A stretch of 64,000 nucleotides of DNA from Pleurodeles waltl (lineage: Eukaryota > Chordata > Amphibia > Caudata > Salamandridae): NCBI RefSeq assembly GCF_031143425.1, contig NC_090451.1, positions 667,864,508 to 667,928,507 of the forward strand. Direction: 5' to 3'. The position numbers were made by a program, and so were the translations under genes. Shown here piece by piece: positions 1 to 12,179 of the stretch. The number at the start of each line of letters is the position of its first letter. Within the stretch, counting starts at the first letter, position 1. The notes beneath the pieces were generated by a model. The model ran no database searches, had not been told where the DNA came from, and was given only the letters and a program-made list of their open reading frames with translations.

Positions 1-2851
1 GCTCGAATCTTCCATCTGCCTTTTGTGTAAAATCGGCCATTAATAATTAATGACGTAAAAAGGCACTCTTTAGAATCAGCACAATAGGATCTTGGCTTAA
101 TGAAAGCGGGTAAAGATTGTTAACAGAGATAGTTCAAGGTGCGTTGATACCTATAGCCTCGGAACTCATGGGTGTTTAAATGGAAATAATGAAATTAGAC
201 TGAAAAATAAAGGGTGGGACTCCACTATGTTTTGTTGAGGATGTGGATAAGCAGTGATGTATTTATAACTATGCAATTTGGTATTAAGACTAGAACTTTT
301 TAAACAATTGAAAAAAAGTCTTAAAAATATCAAAAAAGCAAAATAGATTTGAGGCAAGGGAACACAGTATGATTTCCTTTGAAATAATAGCATTGTATGA
401 GGTCAGTTGCTGATGTATGTACCAGGGCTGAACGGGTTCCTAAATTCTACAGAGCTGTCACACCAACAATAGTCACGAGATTTGCCCTAGAATACCCAAC
501 AAATGAAACTAAATGAAAATTAATCATAGATCATTTTTATCAGCAGTGAATCCACTTTTTTTTCCCAGTATGAGCTTAACAGGATTGCTCCTGAAACCTT
601 CTTCTGCAGGCGAATTGCAGACATAATACCCAGTAAACTAACTTTGTTAGCTACATTCCCAGTGATATATCTTGTTGCACTCTAGATATTGTACACATTT
701 TTCGTAAAAGACGTGATTTACAGACATCCATTTGCAGTTAGCTGGGGGTGAAGTGAATACATAATGTGCTTTAAGTTCCAAAGTTTTGTTAATGTTTGTA
801 AATCCTCAGTCACAGAATGTAAATATATTGTGAGACTTGCCAATGAAATATAAAAAATACATAGCACAAGATAAACAATATCCTCCTTTATTTACCCTAA
901 AAAGAGTGAGTCGCATGGCTTGAGTTGTTTTAATTCTAGGTGTAAAAGGCTGAAGTTCAAATGTAAACGCTAAATGATAGCGTCCAGAATGCAAATGTGT
1001 ATGAGTTTAGAAAGAGGGCTAATGAAACCTATCCGCCGGACGACCACTTCTAATGCATTTGTTCAAGGCGTTTCATGAACCCAATCTATTTGGCAGATTA
1101 CAGCAAAAAAAGGGTTTTTCACAGCTGGTAAGTATAAGAGCAGGCCTCATTCTAATTTTCTCCTATGTTGTAATGCTAAGTAGACAGACTGAACTGAGCA
1201 GTAAATTATCTTTGCCTCCTATAGTGCATGTATGTTATATTTTTTAAACAAGAACTTATTGAGTATTTATGTATTTTTTAAAGTAATGTCTATGGTACTC
1301 TGTAGTACTCCTGCTTTTAAAATTGCATGTTGGAAGAAGTGCTTGGAAGGGGAGTGCTAAGTTGCAGGCCTGCAACTCTGGGTTCTCTCATCACGTGAGC
1401 AAACTCCTCTGCTGTCCCCCACTCCCAATCTACAGGCCATATTTCACATATGTTGTTTACAGTTTATTTATGGGTTGGGTGACATCAGCATGATAACAAC
1501 GATTTAGAACAAAACACACCAGGTGTTTTTTTTTAATGTTAGAAACATGCTGTTTTTCCCTTTATGCTAGAACCCACCCATGAGCACGATTAATGTGACA
1601 GATTTAAATTTTGAAAAAATTGTCTAGGTATAAATGCAGAAAGTGTCTATGCTTTGTAATGCATTTTTTACATCCCTATCTTTCTATTGTATGGTGTGCC
1701 CTTTCTTATTTACCGACTGATTTCAAGGATGCTGATTAAACCTTTGAGGATCCCTGCCAAAGCTAATAATTTGCATGCTGTGCCTCAACAAGCAATAGGA
1801 AAATGCATGCCCACCCTTAAATATTCTATCTGTGCAGGGATAGCCTCAACCAGCTCCCAGGCAGTGCATTATTAACATAAAACCCCCCTTAGCTTCCACT
1901 CATTTGTCCCCTGGCTGCCAGTCATCTACAGTAGGCTTTCATACCCACTATGCCGGCATTCAGACTGGCTCTGTTGCTGCTCAGAATCTTTCAAACACCT
2001 CTACCGGGCCTCCACTTTCCGACAGACAACCCAACTCCCCTTCAGTCCTCTATGTGCAACCATTTGCTGGTCACAAAAGGGTACTAGAGACCCTTACAGG
2101 GCCCTGAAAGACCTTTCCAAGATGTCCAGCACATTCCCTCACAGGCCTTGAACTGGCCCGCACAACATTCAAGGTGACCTTTTGTAGACTGATAGCCCCA
2201 CACTTTCCACACCAGACACCTAGAGATCTCCACTACTGGCTGTTAGGGCCCGCCACCCAGCCCTGAAAAGCAACTCAGCTGGCCGACATGTCCTCTTACT
2301 TTGAATTCTAAGAAGTTTCAGCCCCTTCTCTGATCCCCTCAGAGCCCTATCGGTACTCCAAGTAGCTTCAAAGTCCATTCCCAGCTCTAAAAACCATTGT
2401 GATCCCCTGCATGCTGCTCTCAGCTCACTACCCAGGAAGCCTGCAAGAACCTCCATTAACTCTGCATCCAGACACTTCATTAATCTGCAGCACCCTGGGT
2501 TCCACCTTTGCTTCAAATTCAAGCTGGACTTTAAACTTGGCCCATTACACAATAAAGTCCCATTTTGGAGGCGCATTTATCCTGGGGTATATATATTTAC
2601 ATGTTCATAGGCAGGCCTTGGTACATTTATTTTACATGCTTCTTTATAGCACGGTCTTGTTGTATTATAGCAATATAAATATGCAATTTGCAAAGCACAG
2701 TTTGTGAAGTGCAGATCATAGGTTTAAACCTAGTAAGATGGTTCATGCTATTCATCTGATTTTTACAGTGAATTATGACCAGGTATCCAAAGTTGGAGCC
2801 TTATACTGAAATCTGAAACATAACCATGCATGTTCTATTTAATTCTCATAC
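1..2851. other. BNIPL intron, no recognisable exon
   Basis: This is the stretch downstream, in gene direction, of the BNIPL exon ending at 2852. The exon has a good GT donor, so the DNA to the left is transcribed intron. I looked on the minus strand for the start of the BCH domain (the family's conserved stretch leading to IEPYKKV..HGGY) and did not find it, so those exons lie outside the window. The rest is A/T-rich with no feature I recognise. Short open frames here lack splice sites and resemble no family I know. Confidence 0.6.
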
Positions 2852-3121
2852 CTTCCCATTCAAACTCTGGCCCGCTCTCTGGAATGTCAAACTGTTCGCT
2901 GCCTGATGGTGTTTCCAAGTCATCGATGTTGAAGTCCAAATCATCATCCAGCGTCTGGTCTGCGATGTCGCCAGAGCGTGTGGACCCCCCGATGGAGCGC
3001 AGAGACCCCTCACCGGAGCGCAGTGACCCCTCACTACGGTCCAGATTCAAGCTCAGGGCTGGGGCCAGGAGACGCTTCCTCATGTGGCGATTGCCACATA
3101 GTTCCAGGGTGTTCGGAGGAA
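2852..3121 (-). CDS. BNIPL: BNIPL coding exon (pre-BCH region)
   Basis: This is an internal exon of BNIP2-like protein (BNIPL), a BCH-domain scaffold linked in the family to Rho/Cdc42 signalling, cell shape and apoptosis. It is 270 bp, bounded by a TTTTCCAG acceptor and a GTATGAG donor, and encodes about 90 residues. An N-terminal TLELCGNRHMRKRLLAP matches the human BNIPL block TLALCGQRPMRKRLSAP closely (human compared from memory). It continues into an acidic stretch (DDDLDFNIDDLETPSGSEQ) and ends in EFEWE, where mammals read EFEWEDELP. The CGNR and MRKRL blocks favour BNIPL over BNIP2 or ATCAY, and the position behind PRUNE1 agrees. The exon opens by completing a codon begun with G in the exon at 10976-11037 and ends one base into the next codon. 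Residues between SLNL and the acidic stretch form a tandem heptapeptide repeat that I do not know from mammals. The downstream BCH exons are not in the window. Confidence 0.93.
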
Positions 3122-5699
3122 CTGGAAAAGGAAGGACAGCAAGAGCAGTTCTGATAATTCAGTGTCATATGGACATCAACCCCTCACTTACAGATTTAAG
3201 AACTAGTAGGCTGTATCTAAAGGTATCAGCAACAAAGCCTGCAGGAGACTGATTCTGAATGTCTAATGCTGACCACTAGGATGAATGTACAGTCTACTTG
3301 TTATCTGGGAAAGAGGAACTAACTGATATTGCCTTTCCAATATGACTCTTTGTAGCCACATTGGTCAAACGCTTCAGGGAGGGCAGGTGAGCCACAACTC
3401 TGTGGTGGTCAGAGAGGTTGGGAAGGGTTTGCCTTTATAAATGTGTTGTTCTTCACTGATAACGCAGTCTTTCCCAAGCGGAGATGTTTAAGTATCTAAT
3501 TACACTGGCTTGTTCTTGAAAGTATTGTCAATGTATAAATTATTCAGAATATGCTGATTAGTAATGTAAGGTCAGAATTACAAACCTCTTGTGCGGTGCA
3601 ATCAATGCAACTCGCAAAATCACAGGACAAAAAGGCTTTTCTTAATGCACAAAAGCCCCTGTACGAGTCAGAAAATACTTTCCCACTTGTTTAAGGGCTT
3701 TTGTAATCCTTTTTGAATCGCAGTTCAGAGTGGGCGTTAAAGCGGCTACCTCTTCTGTTTCAAAATCAAAAAGGAGAGGATCCGTGGTTTGTGATTATAT
3801 TTGGGGTTAATAACAATTGATGAGTCACTGAACCCCGAGTTGAGGTAGTAACTGACTTGAAAAGGCTAACATGTCCCCTTGGGCCACTCCCCTTTTTGTG
3901 AATTAGGTTGACAGCCTTGGGTGTAATATGCAATGGGACCACTGCCTGATCCCCAGTGCTCCCAAACTCAAATCTTTGTTTTGGTGGGTTTTAAAGGAAC
4001 ACTGGTTACTTCAAGGTACACAAGCTTATGTAAAAAAAAAAAATCCCATTTAAGAATGTAAATAGAGTGGTGATGGTCTGCTGTTCATTGCAGGCCACCA
4101 TTCATGTTTGAAGCCAGGCAGGTTTTAGGTCGTGATCTGCCTCAATCATTTTCATTCCACCGTCCTGCGACTGGAGATTTTGCAGTGCGACATATAAGTT
4201 AATTTCTGATTGCAAAAAGTAAGTGAAATCACTTTTAGAACCCAGCCATTTAGTAGGTATGGCCAATAATTCTCTTTTAAAAGAAAAGTAACATAATTTG
4301 CTTTTGCATATTATTCAGTTTACATCACTATATGAGATTTAATGTAACTCTAGCAAAATTACAAGGGGAGCTCCCCAAAAAATTAAATGGGCTTTTCATG
4401 CTCAAAAATAACTTGTGAGTGGCAGATCCCGTCAGCACGAATCTTTGGAGGTTGATGAATTCATCAAGGCCTCAGTTGCTCATTTGGGCATTTTACTTAC
4501 TGTAAGCTGTTTCGTGTGCAATTTAGGTTTTTTTAAGTAAAGGCTAAACATTTTCAAAAACTCGTGTAGGGAAGAAAACATCTGCGCTGGTTGTTGTGAA
4601 AGAGAGGTCATTTCAAGAGCTAAGGTATTGTCCATCTGGGAGTGAGCCTAACTTTGCCTACCGGCGTCTGTGTGATACAAACTCTGCTTTGCCAGCAGGA
4701 GGATTGACACCCTGACCTCTGCCTTATGCAGTAATGGCACACTAGTTCACTGTCTGTGTACCTTTGTTTTTTATGGTAGTATGACAGTAAAAACAAAAAA
4801 ACTTGGAATTTTGAGCTCTGCTATTTGCCTGCTTGCCTGTTCTCAGTCTGTTTCTCTTTTCGTTTTTCATGAAGATCTTTAAGGCAATCTTTGTTCTTTT
4901 ATAGTTCTGAAACTGAAATCTAAACCGTTTTTTGCGAAAGGAGGTGAAACTTGGTATATTGGCCCAAGTTTTCATTTACCTAATCATTGAAATGCGTCCT
5001 TATTTTGTAAGAAATCTTGCAGGTGTAAGAAGTAAAACGCTTCATGAAATCCAGGCGTTCCTAGTTTTATTCAGTTATGTCAAGGGTTCCTGGCAAGAAA
5101 TTCAGAATTAGATGATGCAACAATTCTGAATGTTGCTTGATACAATCAGATCTGTTTGTGCCAATACAAATCATTTACTCAATTCTCAATGGTCCATTAC
5201 TGGCAGTCCAAATTTAGCTTATAGCTAAATTAATCCAACAAAATAACTTGTCCATGATTCAAAGTGCTGAGTTTAAAGTTTTTTCTTTAATCAAAAATGT
5301 CCCCCCTTGCAGCCCTGACAAGTGCCAAGCATCTTGCGTTAAAATAATGCATTTTCAGTAATGTTCCCGCATTTCCCGAGATTGTTAAGCAAAAGAATCA
5401 TGTCCTGAAATGTGATAAACCCGTGTAGTCCTAGTTCCTCACTTTGCTGGGACGCATAAAAGCTGAGCTCTGAGTACTGTTTACTGTTTACCAAAGGCCT
5501 CAAGGTGGCGCTGGTGTACAATGGGAGGTGTAGGATTCTCTATATATTCCGGCTTGGAACTATCCCACTATCACAGAAAGCAGGCCAAGCGAACTACAGA
5601 GATTTGAAGACTGAAACACAAACCCACACACACCTAATTAATGTCCAAAAGGCACCCCCTGCTCAGAGCATTGTGTCAAACCGATGTAGACATCCATCC

Positions 5700-5905
5700 C
5701 CAAAACAAAACTTCTATGTATATGTCAAAAACTGGGTCAGTCTACACTGCAGTAAAAGAGGGGCCTACCTGGAGAAGTGCCCAGGGATAAGGAGGTGAGA
5801 CGAGATGTGGCCTAGGGACCAGACTGTCTACTTTAGACCCTTAGAAGAGGACTTGAATCCGGTTCCCTGCTCAACATTCTGAGCAAACCATCTCACTTCC
5901 TCCTG
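5700..5905 (-). repeat. tRNA-derived SINE (body and promoter boxes)
   Basis: Read on the minus strand there is a box-A-like GATGGTTTGCTC (5892-5881), followed about 30 bases on by a box-B-like GGATTCAAGTCC (5860-5849). That is the spacing and order of an internal pol III promoter from a tRNA-derived SINE. About 150 bases of unrelated body follow. I could not find target-site duplications, so both ends are approximate. It lies in the large BNIPL intron in the same orientation as the gene. Confidence 0.5.
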
Positions 5906-8539
5906 CTAAATAAAGATGGATCTGATTCTCATGCAAAGCGCCCCTGGGTCAATTCACGCATTAAGGACTGTCACGTACGAGAAAATTGTGTCAATTTCGA
6001 AAAACGATCTCTTGACATGGATGCAACTGTCTTATTTCACTTTCAATAAAGTGTCACTCATAATGCTTGAAATCTCACATATAAACGCACTACACATATA
6101 GGAATGTCACACATAAGCAAACTGAGGACTTGGTAGCTCTTGTGACGTTCAGTCCTTCACTCTAACAGAGTCAACATATTTGAAAGGTTTGTGTTCCTCG
6201 AGGATAAAGGACGAACCCAATTCTGCAGATAAATAAAATAGTGACTTAAATATCTGAATGTGAGCACATGAACGTGCAGAGTAGCAAATTCCACTGAATG
6301 TGATGTATTACACATTGTATTACAAGCTTATTGTTTTTATTTCATATGTTTATAATATTAATGTTTTTACATGATGCTGATATTAATATTATATACACAT
6401 CTGTATTGTTTTTTTTTGGCATGTGTGACCTTGGCATGTGTGACCATATATGTATACATGTGAGTATCATGCCGAGCTCATACTGATCAATGATAAATAA
6501 TACATAAATAATTAATTAAAAATGGAAAACATTTCATTAAAGTCTACATTACTTCTCATTTTGACATGAATTCACACAAGTTATAGCGATGCGTCCACAA
6601 ATATTTCAAAAATGAGGAAGAAAATGGATCCACATTACATTATTACTCACTGTGCATGCAATTCAATTAGATGTCTACATCTCTAACTATCCTGATATGA
6701 ACTCCTGCAGTTATAGAGTGACATGCTTAGTATGGTATGCATACACACAAAACACAGATATATATATTTAGAAGTTCAAGAATATATAATCAAATTATTT
6801 GTTGTAAAAGTGTAATATAACATTGTTTTTCAGTGTACGTGCAGAAAATACTGTCCCTCTGCTGGGCATGCCAGGCACATTTTTAAAAACTATTAATATC
6901 TATATGTGCCCTTGGCTCATACAGACTGGCTTATTATGGTAAATTTCCTGTCTTGGACCTATTAAAAGGACATTGTCTTTGAAGCTCAGGGTGCTGTAAT
7001 CACTTTCTTGCAAATAGTGTACACCTCCAGTAAATCATGTTACAGAGTTTGCACATTTTGTTTGTTAGAACACTAGTAGACATAGTGGGCTTGACATCTA
7101 CAGAAAACCGGACTGTCGCAAGCAGAACAGGATATTCTGTCACAAATGTGACAGATATCTCACCGGCCGTATTACAAGTGCCTTATATCCTATGGAATGT
7201 GTAATAAGGTGGACAGAACATCTATCTTGTTTACAGCAGAGTAACTCATCTTCCAAACTCTAACTCAGAACCTGAGTTGTCACAAAATAAAACTACAAAT
7301 TTTTAATGGCTTGTCATGCCTCATTTGCCATAGCACGCACTATCTTATTTCTGTATTTGTTTAACATGAGGGATGATTCTGAAATAAAGAAGAGCACCTT
7401 TTGATCTACCAAGTTTAATTTTTAAAATGTCACCCGCATTGACACATAGGGCAACACTGATTTAACAGTACTGTGATATAAAAAAGGCGAAGTCCTACTT
7501 TTTATTTGAAGGGCAACAAATGACTGTGCTGTCCCTAAATCTAAAATGCTGTTTGATTCTATAAAAGAACTGCTATAACACTATAAAAGTACATTTAATT
7601 CAGAATTTTAAAATATAAAATGAATGCGATACAAATAGCTTATGCCGGTTGTCCCATGAGACCTAACTAATGCCACTTTCGTAAGAAAACATATTGACCT
7701 CTTATTCCTTTCAAAAGAAGACATGTAAACCTCATTTTAGTATTTAATAGTCTTTTAAAAGATTCAAGAACATAGAAGCATTAAATATATATATATATAT
7801 TAGCTAGTGGCAGTCGCCAGTAGGTAGTTATAGTTAGGACCATGTTTCCATAGAAAAAGCATTTTTTGACTTGCCTATATCTTTGGCACCGTTTGACGAC
7901 TCTCCACAATATTTTCTCAAAAAATGTGTGCCAGTGATACTTGTTGTGCATATAAAGTTTCGGGGTGATATTTCAAGCGGGGGCTGGTAAAAAGGGCTGG
8001 TCAAAAAAAGTTTCCCATGTTAATTCCCATAGGACTTTTGAACATGAATACAGCCTGAACCACTAGACGGAATTACACGAAATTTGGCAGAAAGCTAGCT
8101 TTTGGTTCGCAGATTGTGCTTTTTGGTTATTTCCTGCAAATCCGTTCAGTAGTTTTGAAGATATTAGAGGGAAAACAAATTTGTATATCTGAGGTCATGA
8201 ACACTTCGCAACTACTTTGCGAAGCTTAGGAGCTCGTGCTTGGCAAATTCAGAGCTCTGATTGACTGCGAACACTTCAACCAGGAAGTGTTGGCAACTAT
8301 CTTGAGACTCCGCTTCAGCTGAGTCCCACAAAAAAAGTAAGGTAAGGACACCAGAGGGACACCCCAGAGCTAAAAAGCATTTTTTAAACATTTTTCGCTA
8401 CAATTGGTGGCAGATCCGCAGATAATGGCAAATTAAAAAAAAAAATTAAGAAACAAAAATTGCAGTTGATAATGCTGAGGCCCCTAGGTGAGCCAAGTCC
8501 CTACGCCGCTGGTATTTTATGGCCTGCCTGCCCCCCTCC

Positions 8540-8990
8540 CTGCAGCCCCAGTGATCACTAATAAGAAATTAAATGCGGGCCTCGCCCTGCCTGCAACCCT
8601 GGGGACCGTCACCTCCCAAGGGCCTTCATCAAATAGAGTGTTGGGGAGGGGGGGGGGGCTTACCAGGCTTTGCCCCCAACAGCAGCCCCGGGGACAACCA
8701 CCTCACTGGGGCAGTTGCGTAATTGTGTGCAGGATGTCACGCTGCCCCCCCAGCAGCCCTGGAGACCACCACCTCTATGAGGCATTTAGGTAATTATGTG
8801 CGGGGAGGCCGCGTGACCCCCTTGCAACCCCAGGGACCACCACCTCCCCAAGGCATTTGTGTAATTGGCCTCAGGGACCACCTCCCCGGGGCACTTAAGT
8901 AATCATGTGCAGGGCGTGCTTCTCCCGCTCCGAGCCCCCAAGGACCACCACCACCCCAGGGCTAAATAGATTGTTGGAGGGGGGTACGTG
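8540..8990. repeat. GC-rich minisatellite, ~80-100-bp degenerate unit
   Basis: About five degenerate copies of a unit occur head to tail. Each carries a phrase like CAGCCCCGGGGACCACCACC, then an AGGCATTTGTGTAATTGTGT-like A/T-rich segment, then a G/C-rich spacer. The unit length drifts between about 80 and 100 bp. Poly-G and poly-C tracts interrupt it (for example at 8644-8658). The open frames crossing this block are a product of its composition and are not annotated as genes. Confidence 0.6.
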
Positions 8991-9594
8991 GCCCCCCTTT
9001 AGGAGCCACTGACGGCCCTGGTGACAACCCCCCCACCCCAGTGGCAGCTCCTGCCGTGTCCCGGAGTGCCCACTCCCAGGGACATAGCTGTTTGCTGTGG
9101 CTTGGCTGCAGTTTTAACAGCTGCTGCCAAGTCATAGCGAACACTGCTTGCAGCGAGGTATAGCTGTCAGTCAGCTTTCCCTCGCTGTGAGCAGAAGTTT
9201 CCTCTGTCTGCCTAACCACTGATGCAGGCAGGAAGACAGACGAAACAGTGCTCTCTGTGACAGCAATGCTGGCTCCCGCAGGAGGTGGGGAGCCAGGTGG
9301 GACCATGAGTGCCTTCAGGCTCCCCCCACGATCCCCAACATTGAGACTGAGCGCCCTGGGGTTCTCCCAGGTCAAATGGCCAGGCCCTGGGGGATGGGGT
9401 CCCCGGAGCAGAGATCAGCCTGGGTAGGGCTGCGCGGCCCCACTAGCCCCTAAAAAAAAAAAATGATTAGGCTGCACCTAGAGGATGGGGTCCCCACGGC
9501 CGAGATCGGCTTGGGGAGGGGGGCCGCTGGGCTACCTGGAAGCAAATACAATAGTTGTTGGGCACCAAAGTTTTTTGCCAATAATAGTTGGGCA

Positions 9595-9735
9595 GGCATA
9601 CTTGTAATGCATTCTCAGAAAGAATAGAACATGAGATAAAATCAGGTGTCCCAAAACTGTTAATTATCTAAATGTTTAGGGACAATTGATATTATCTCAC
9701 ATTCTATTCTTTCAGAGAATGCAGAACAAGTATGG
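9595..9735. repeat. Foldback element, ~45-bp arms
   Basis: The left arm (9595-9642) and right arm (9691-9735) are near-perfect reverse complements sharing the core GAATAGAA...GAGATAA and its complement. Between them lies a 48-base loop that itself contains TGTCCC and GGGACA as a second, inner inverted pair. The whole is a long imperfect palindrome of the foldback-MITE type. No target duplication was evident. It sits in the BNIPL intron. Confidence 0.65.
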
Positions 9736-10975
9736 CTTCCATGTAAACGAGTTATTCTGTATATAGAACCACAGTTCCCAAAATGCCCCATAATGGGCTT
9801 GTTGGGCCACTATATAAAAATGATACAAAGTAAGACTCGCACACCATGAACAAGACTTGGCTGTTGAAACATGTCGGCGTTCTGCGAGACGTGGATGTTT
9901 GATCATTAAAACTTTAGAAATATGAAGCATTCGGGAGTGCAGCGTGTTCATTTGTAAAGAAAAAAATATATATATGTATGTACAAAAGAGTAAGTTTACA
10001 TCCGTTCAAAATACGTTTTCATATCTAGTAAACTTACAGAAGCAAGAGTTTGATCGGAAAATAATTATGTAAAGATTTAGATTTCCTGTTTAAGTTTTGC
10101 ATGAGCACTCCCAGACTTCCAAAATGAATATTGCTTTGCCCAAGACCCCTTACGCCTTTTGTTGATTTGTCCACATTTTTGTGTGTTCATCCAGATTCGA
10201 CAATATCATCTCTCAGCTACTGCATTCTCAACATTATTCAGTGGTGTACTGATTGATTAATCTAGTCTTATCACCAGCTTCCTGCCGACACCACTGGGTC
10301 TCACCTCAAAGATTTGAAAAACTTTGTTGTTTTAGATTTATTGACGATAGGGGCACATCAGTAAAATGCAGAATTCAAGACAATAATGGAATTAATTGAA
10401 TATGACTATATGTTAAAAGTCGGCATGGGCTAGCACATATTACAAACCTCTCTCTAACTTATTTAAATGAATTCAGAATGTGCCACAAAAAAACAATCTA
10501 TTTAACTGTGAAGCATTTTAAGTAACTGAAAAACAGGTGCACTTTTTGCCTTCCATTTGATTATATTTTGTAGCGGGGCTTCAGCAAAAATGTTTAATTT
10601 GGATTTTGTGCTTTCTTGTACATTGATGTACAGCTGAGTACAAATATTATAATTTTAAAACATAAATATCTCTGTTGAAATTCAAAGTTTCTTTATAAGC
10701 ATAGGTAAATAGATTTCCCTGCCCTTAAAGTAACTTTTGGCTATGTAGCACTGCACTGTAGTTGCCAATTGTCTAACCATATCAGAGACACTGGGGTAGA
10801 GCACAATCCAGTCTATATATTCTCAAACTTTATTTTTTGAGCTAGTATACTTTCAATAAAAGGTAAAGCATTCCTTTATATGGAGCGTTTTTCTGAGGTT
10901 TCATCAAGCAGTGACTGGGTTGCAACCCATTGAAGTACATTTATTTTCTTGTGCCAGACCCAGGCCTCTTCTCAC

Positions 10976-11037
10976 CTGACCTGTTGTCTCCGGGGATGTC
11001 TTCGTCGGCTTCTTCTGATGTAGCTTCTGGAAGAGGT
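10976..11037 (-). CDS. BNIPL: BNIPL coding exon (62 bp)
   Basis: This short internal exon encodes RPLPEATSEEADEDIPGDNRS, starting with the codon split across the upstream junction (AG|A). It corresponds to the human BNIPL stretch beginning RLLPEEAGTSEDPEDPKGD (compared from memory) and to PLPEE in BNIP2 and ATCAY. The acceptor is TTTCACAG and the donor GTGAGA. One base is left over, so it joins the exon at 2852-3121 in frame (G|TT, Val). A second GT five bases upstream of the donor would break that frame, which decides the boundary. The segment is acidic and probably disordered, linking the ELKEEWQDE motif to the MRKRL block. Confidence 0.9.
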
Positions 11038-11252
11038 CTGTGAAATCAATAATCAGTTATTCTCTTTCAGTTAAACTCTAAATATATGCAATTGATCTGA
11101 AGAATTAATAATTAACTCCAAAATGTAACTTTCCCTCAACTATTGGTATTGTTGTTTAGGCTTTGTTCACAGTGCCTTGTTTGAATGGATATCAGGCACT
11201 ACTTTAATGTGTGTCGGATTCTTGGGTTCCTCCTATGAGCTTCTGTTCTTAC
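11038..11252 (-). other. BNIPL short intron (215 bp)
   Basis: This intron runs from donor GTAAGAAC after CCCAG to acceptor GATTTCACAG. A TAACTGA-like branch-point candidate lies about 20 bases from the acceptor. The intron contains no repeat that I can see. Confidence 0.85.
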
Positions 11253-11360
11253 CTGGGAAACTCCTCATCCTGCCACTCTTCCTTCAGTTCCATGTCATGG
11301 ACCTGGAATCGGTCAGCTCCAGGATCAAGGGGATCTTGCACTTCGAAAATCTTCCGATTC
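11253..11360 (-). CDS. BNIPL: BNIPL coding exon with ELKEEWQDEEFP motif
   Basis: This 108-bp exon encodes the family signature ELKEEWQDEEFPR, which I recall as identical in human BNIPL and nearly so in BNIP2 and ATCAY. The donor GTAAGAAC is strong. The 5' side has a pyrimidine-rich tract and CCAG acceptor at 11361, and the frame stays open upstream of the motif (NRKIFEVQDPLDPGADRFQVHD). There are therefore two possibilities. The protein may start at the ATG at 11293-11291 (MELKEEW, the arrangement in short BNIP2-like isoforms). Alternatively, an upstream exon may contribute more N-terminal residues, as in human BNIPL, where about 30 residues precede this motif. If spliced, this exon needs two codon bases from its predecessor. 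No upstream BNIPL exon could be identified in the next 43 kb. Confidence 0.9.
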
Positions 11361-12179
11361 CTGGAATTCCAAGACACAGATGCAGGAGTGAGAAACACAT
11401 GTGTTGTAAACCTTGAAAACTACATGGATTTTGTGTGTTAAAGTAATGAGGCTGTTCTTACGGACACGTTTGTGCACTGCGTTGATAGACATGAATGAGC
11501 TATTAAAATGTGTTTATGGATGGGATTTTCAAATGGCATAAATGCTCACAGCGAAGGCCACAGCATTATTTTTTGTCTGCAGAGACAGACTGGCTCATAT
11601 CTAGAAAGAACAATCTCAGGTCTGCTCAGGCCGTAGTCTGACAAGGAGGTTTCTGGTATCACTGCACAGTCAGTCTCTTTGAGTAGGGACTCACCCTGAA
11701 ACTGTGGGCATACCTCCCTCGGTGAGTGTCAAACGGATACAGAGGAGAAGCGTAAGCCTGTGACAAGATGGCTGAAGCTTTGTCAGTCTTATCAGTTGTC
11801 TCCAGCAGCTTTTTCCTAATGCACTTGACAAAATATCTTTTGCAAAGGGATATCTGAGCTTCATTGTAGTGTTTGGAATGTTATTTATGACAGTGTATGC
11901 CAACACATAAGGAAAAATAGGACAAGTTTTTTGGACTTTTACTGTAAGATGTCCTTTTCCCATCTTACTTTGAAATGTTTGGCTTGCTTGCAATGCTTTT
12001 GACAAGATATATTTATTTTCATACAAGGACAAGAACCAGTCAGTTTCAGTCTTTGCCTACATTTGGAGAAGGTACTGTTTGCTGCTACCGTATTGTAATG
12101 ATGAGTACACAATATTTAACATAATTGTGAGATTATATATAATGTTCGGGGTGCCACAATCACATTTTTTTTAAGCAAA
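11361..12179. other. Upstream of the first visible BNIPL exon; nothing recognised
   Basis: This is either 5' intron or promoter-proximal DNA of BNIPL, depending on whether the exon ending at 11360 is spliced. I see no CpG enrichment and no clear TATA/initiator arrangement next to the exon, which leans towards an upstream exon further right. Open frames here have no family resemblance. Confidence 0.5.

Larger units (their letters stand above)
3122..10975 (-). other. BNIPL intron (7.9 kb)
   Basis: This intron separates the BNIPL exons at 10976-11037 and 2852-3121. Flanking splice sites are GTGAGA (donor) and TTTTCCAG (acceptor), and the phase is conserved across it. It contains a minus-strand tRNA-derived SINE (about 5700-5905), a GC-rich minisatellite (8540-8990) and a 45-bp-arm foldback (9595-9735), annotated separately. 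Between 7800 and 8340 lies A/T-rich sequence that reads like a dispersed repeat, but I cannot name it. A short tandem copy of GGCATGTGTGACCTT lies at 6418-6444. I see no further coding exon. Confidence 0.7.

Noticed and set aside
1..2851. BCH-domain exons of BNIPL
   Set aside because: Searched for on the minus strand by the conserved HGGY, RRLRKN and FISSKF words; none found, so they are taken to lie outside the window.
2846..3252. Alternative frames over the BNIPL exon (plus-strand 140 codons, minus-strand second frame)
   Set aside because: Shadows of the real exon, whose frame is fixed by protein similarity and matching splice phases.
5849..5892. A functional tRNA gene
   Set aside because: Only the box-A and box-B resemblance is present; no acceptor-stem pairing, so a SINE is the better reading.
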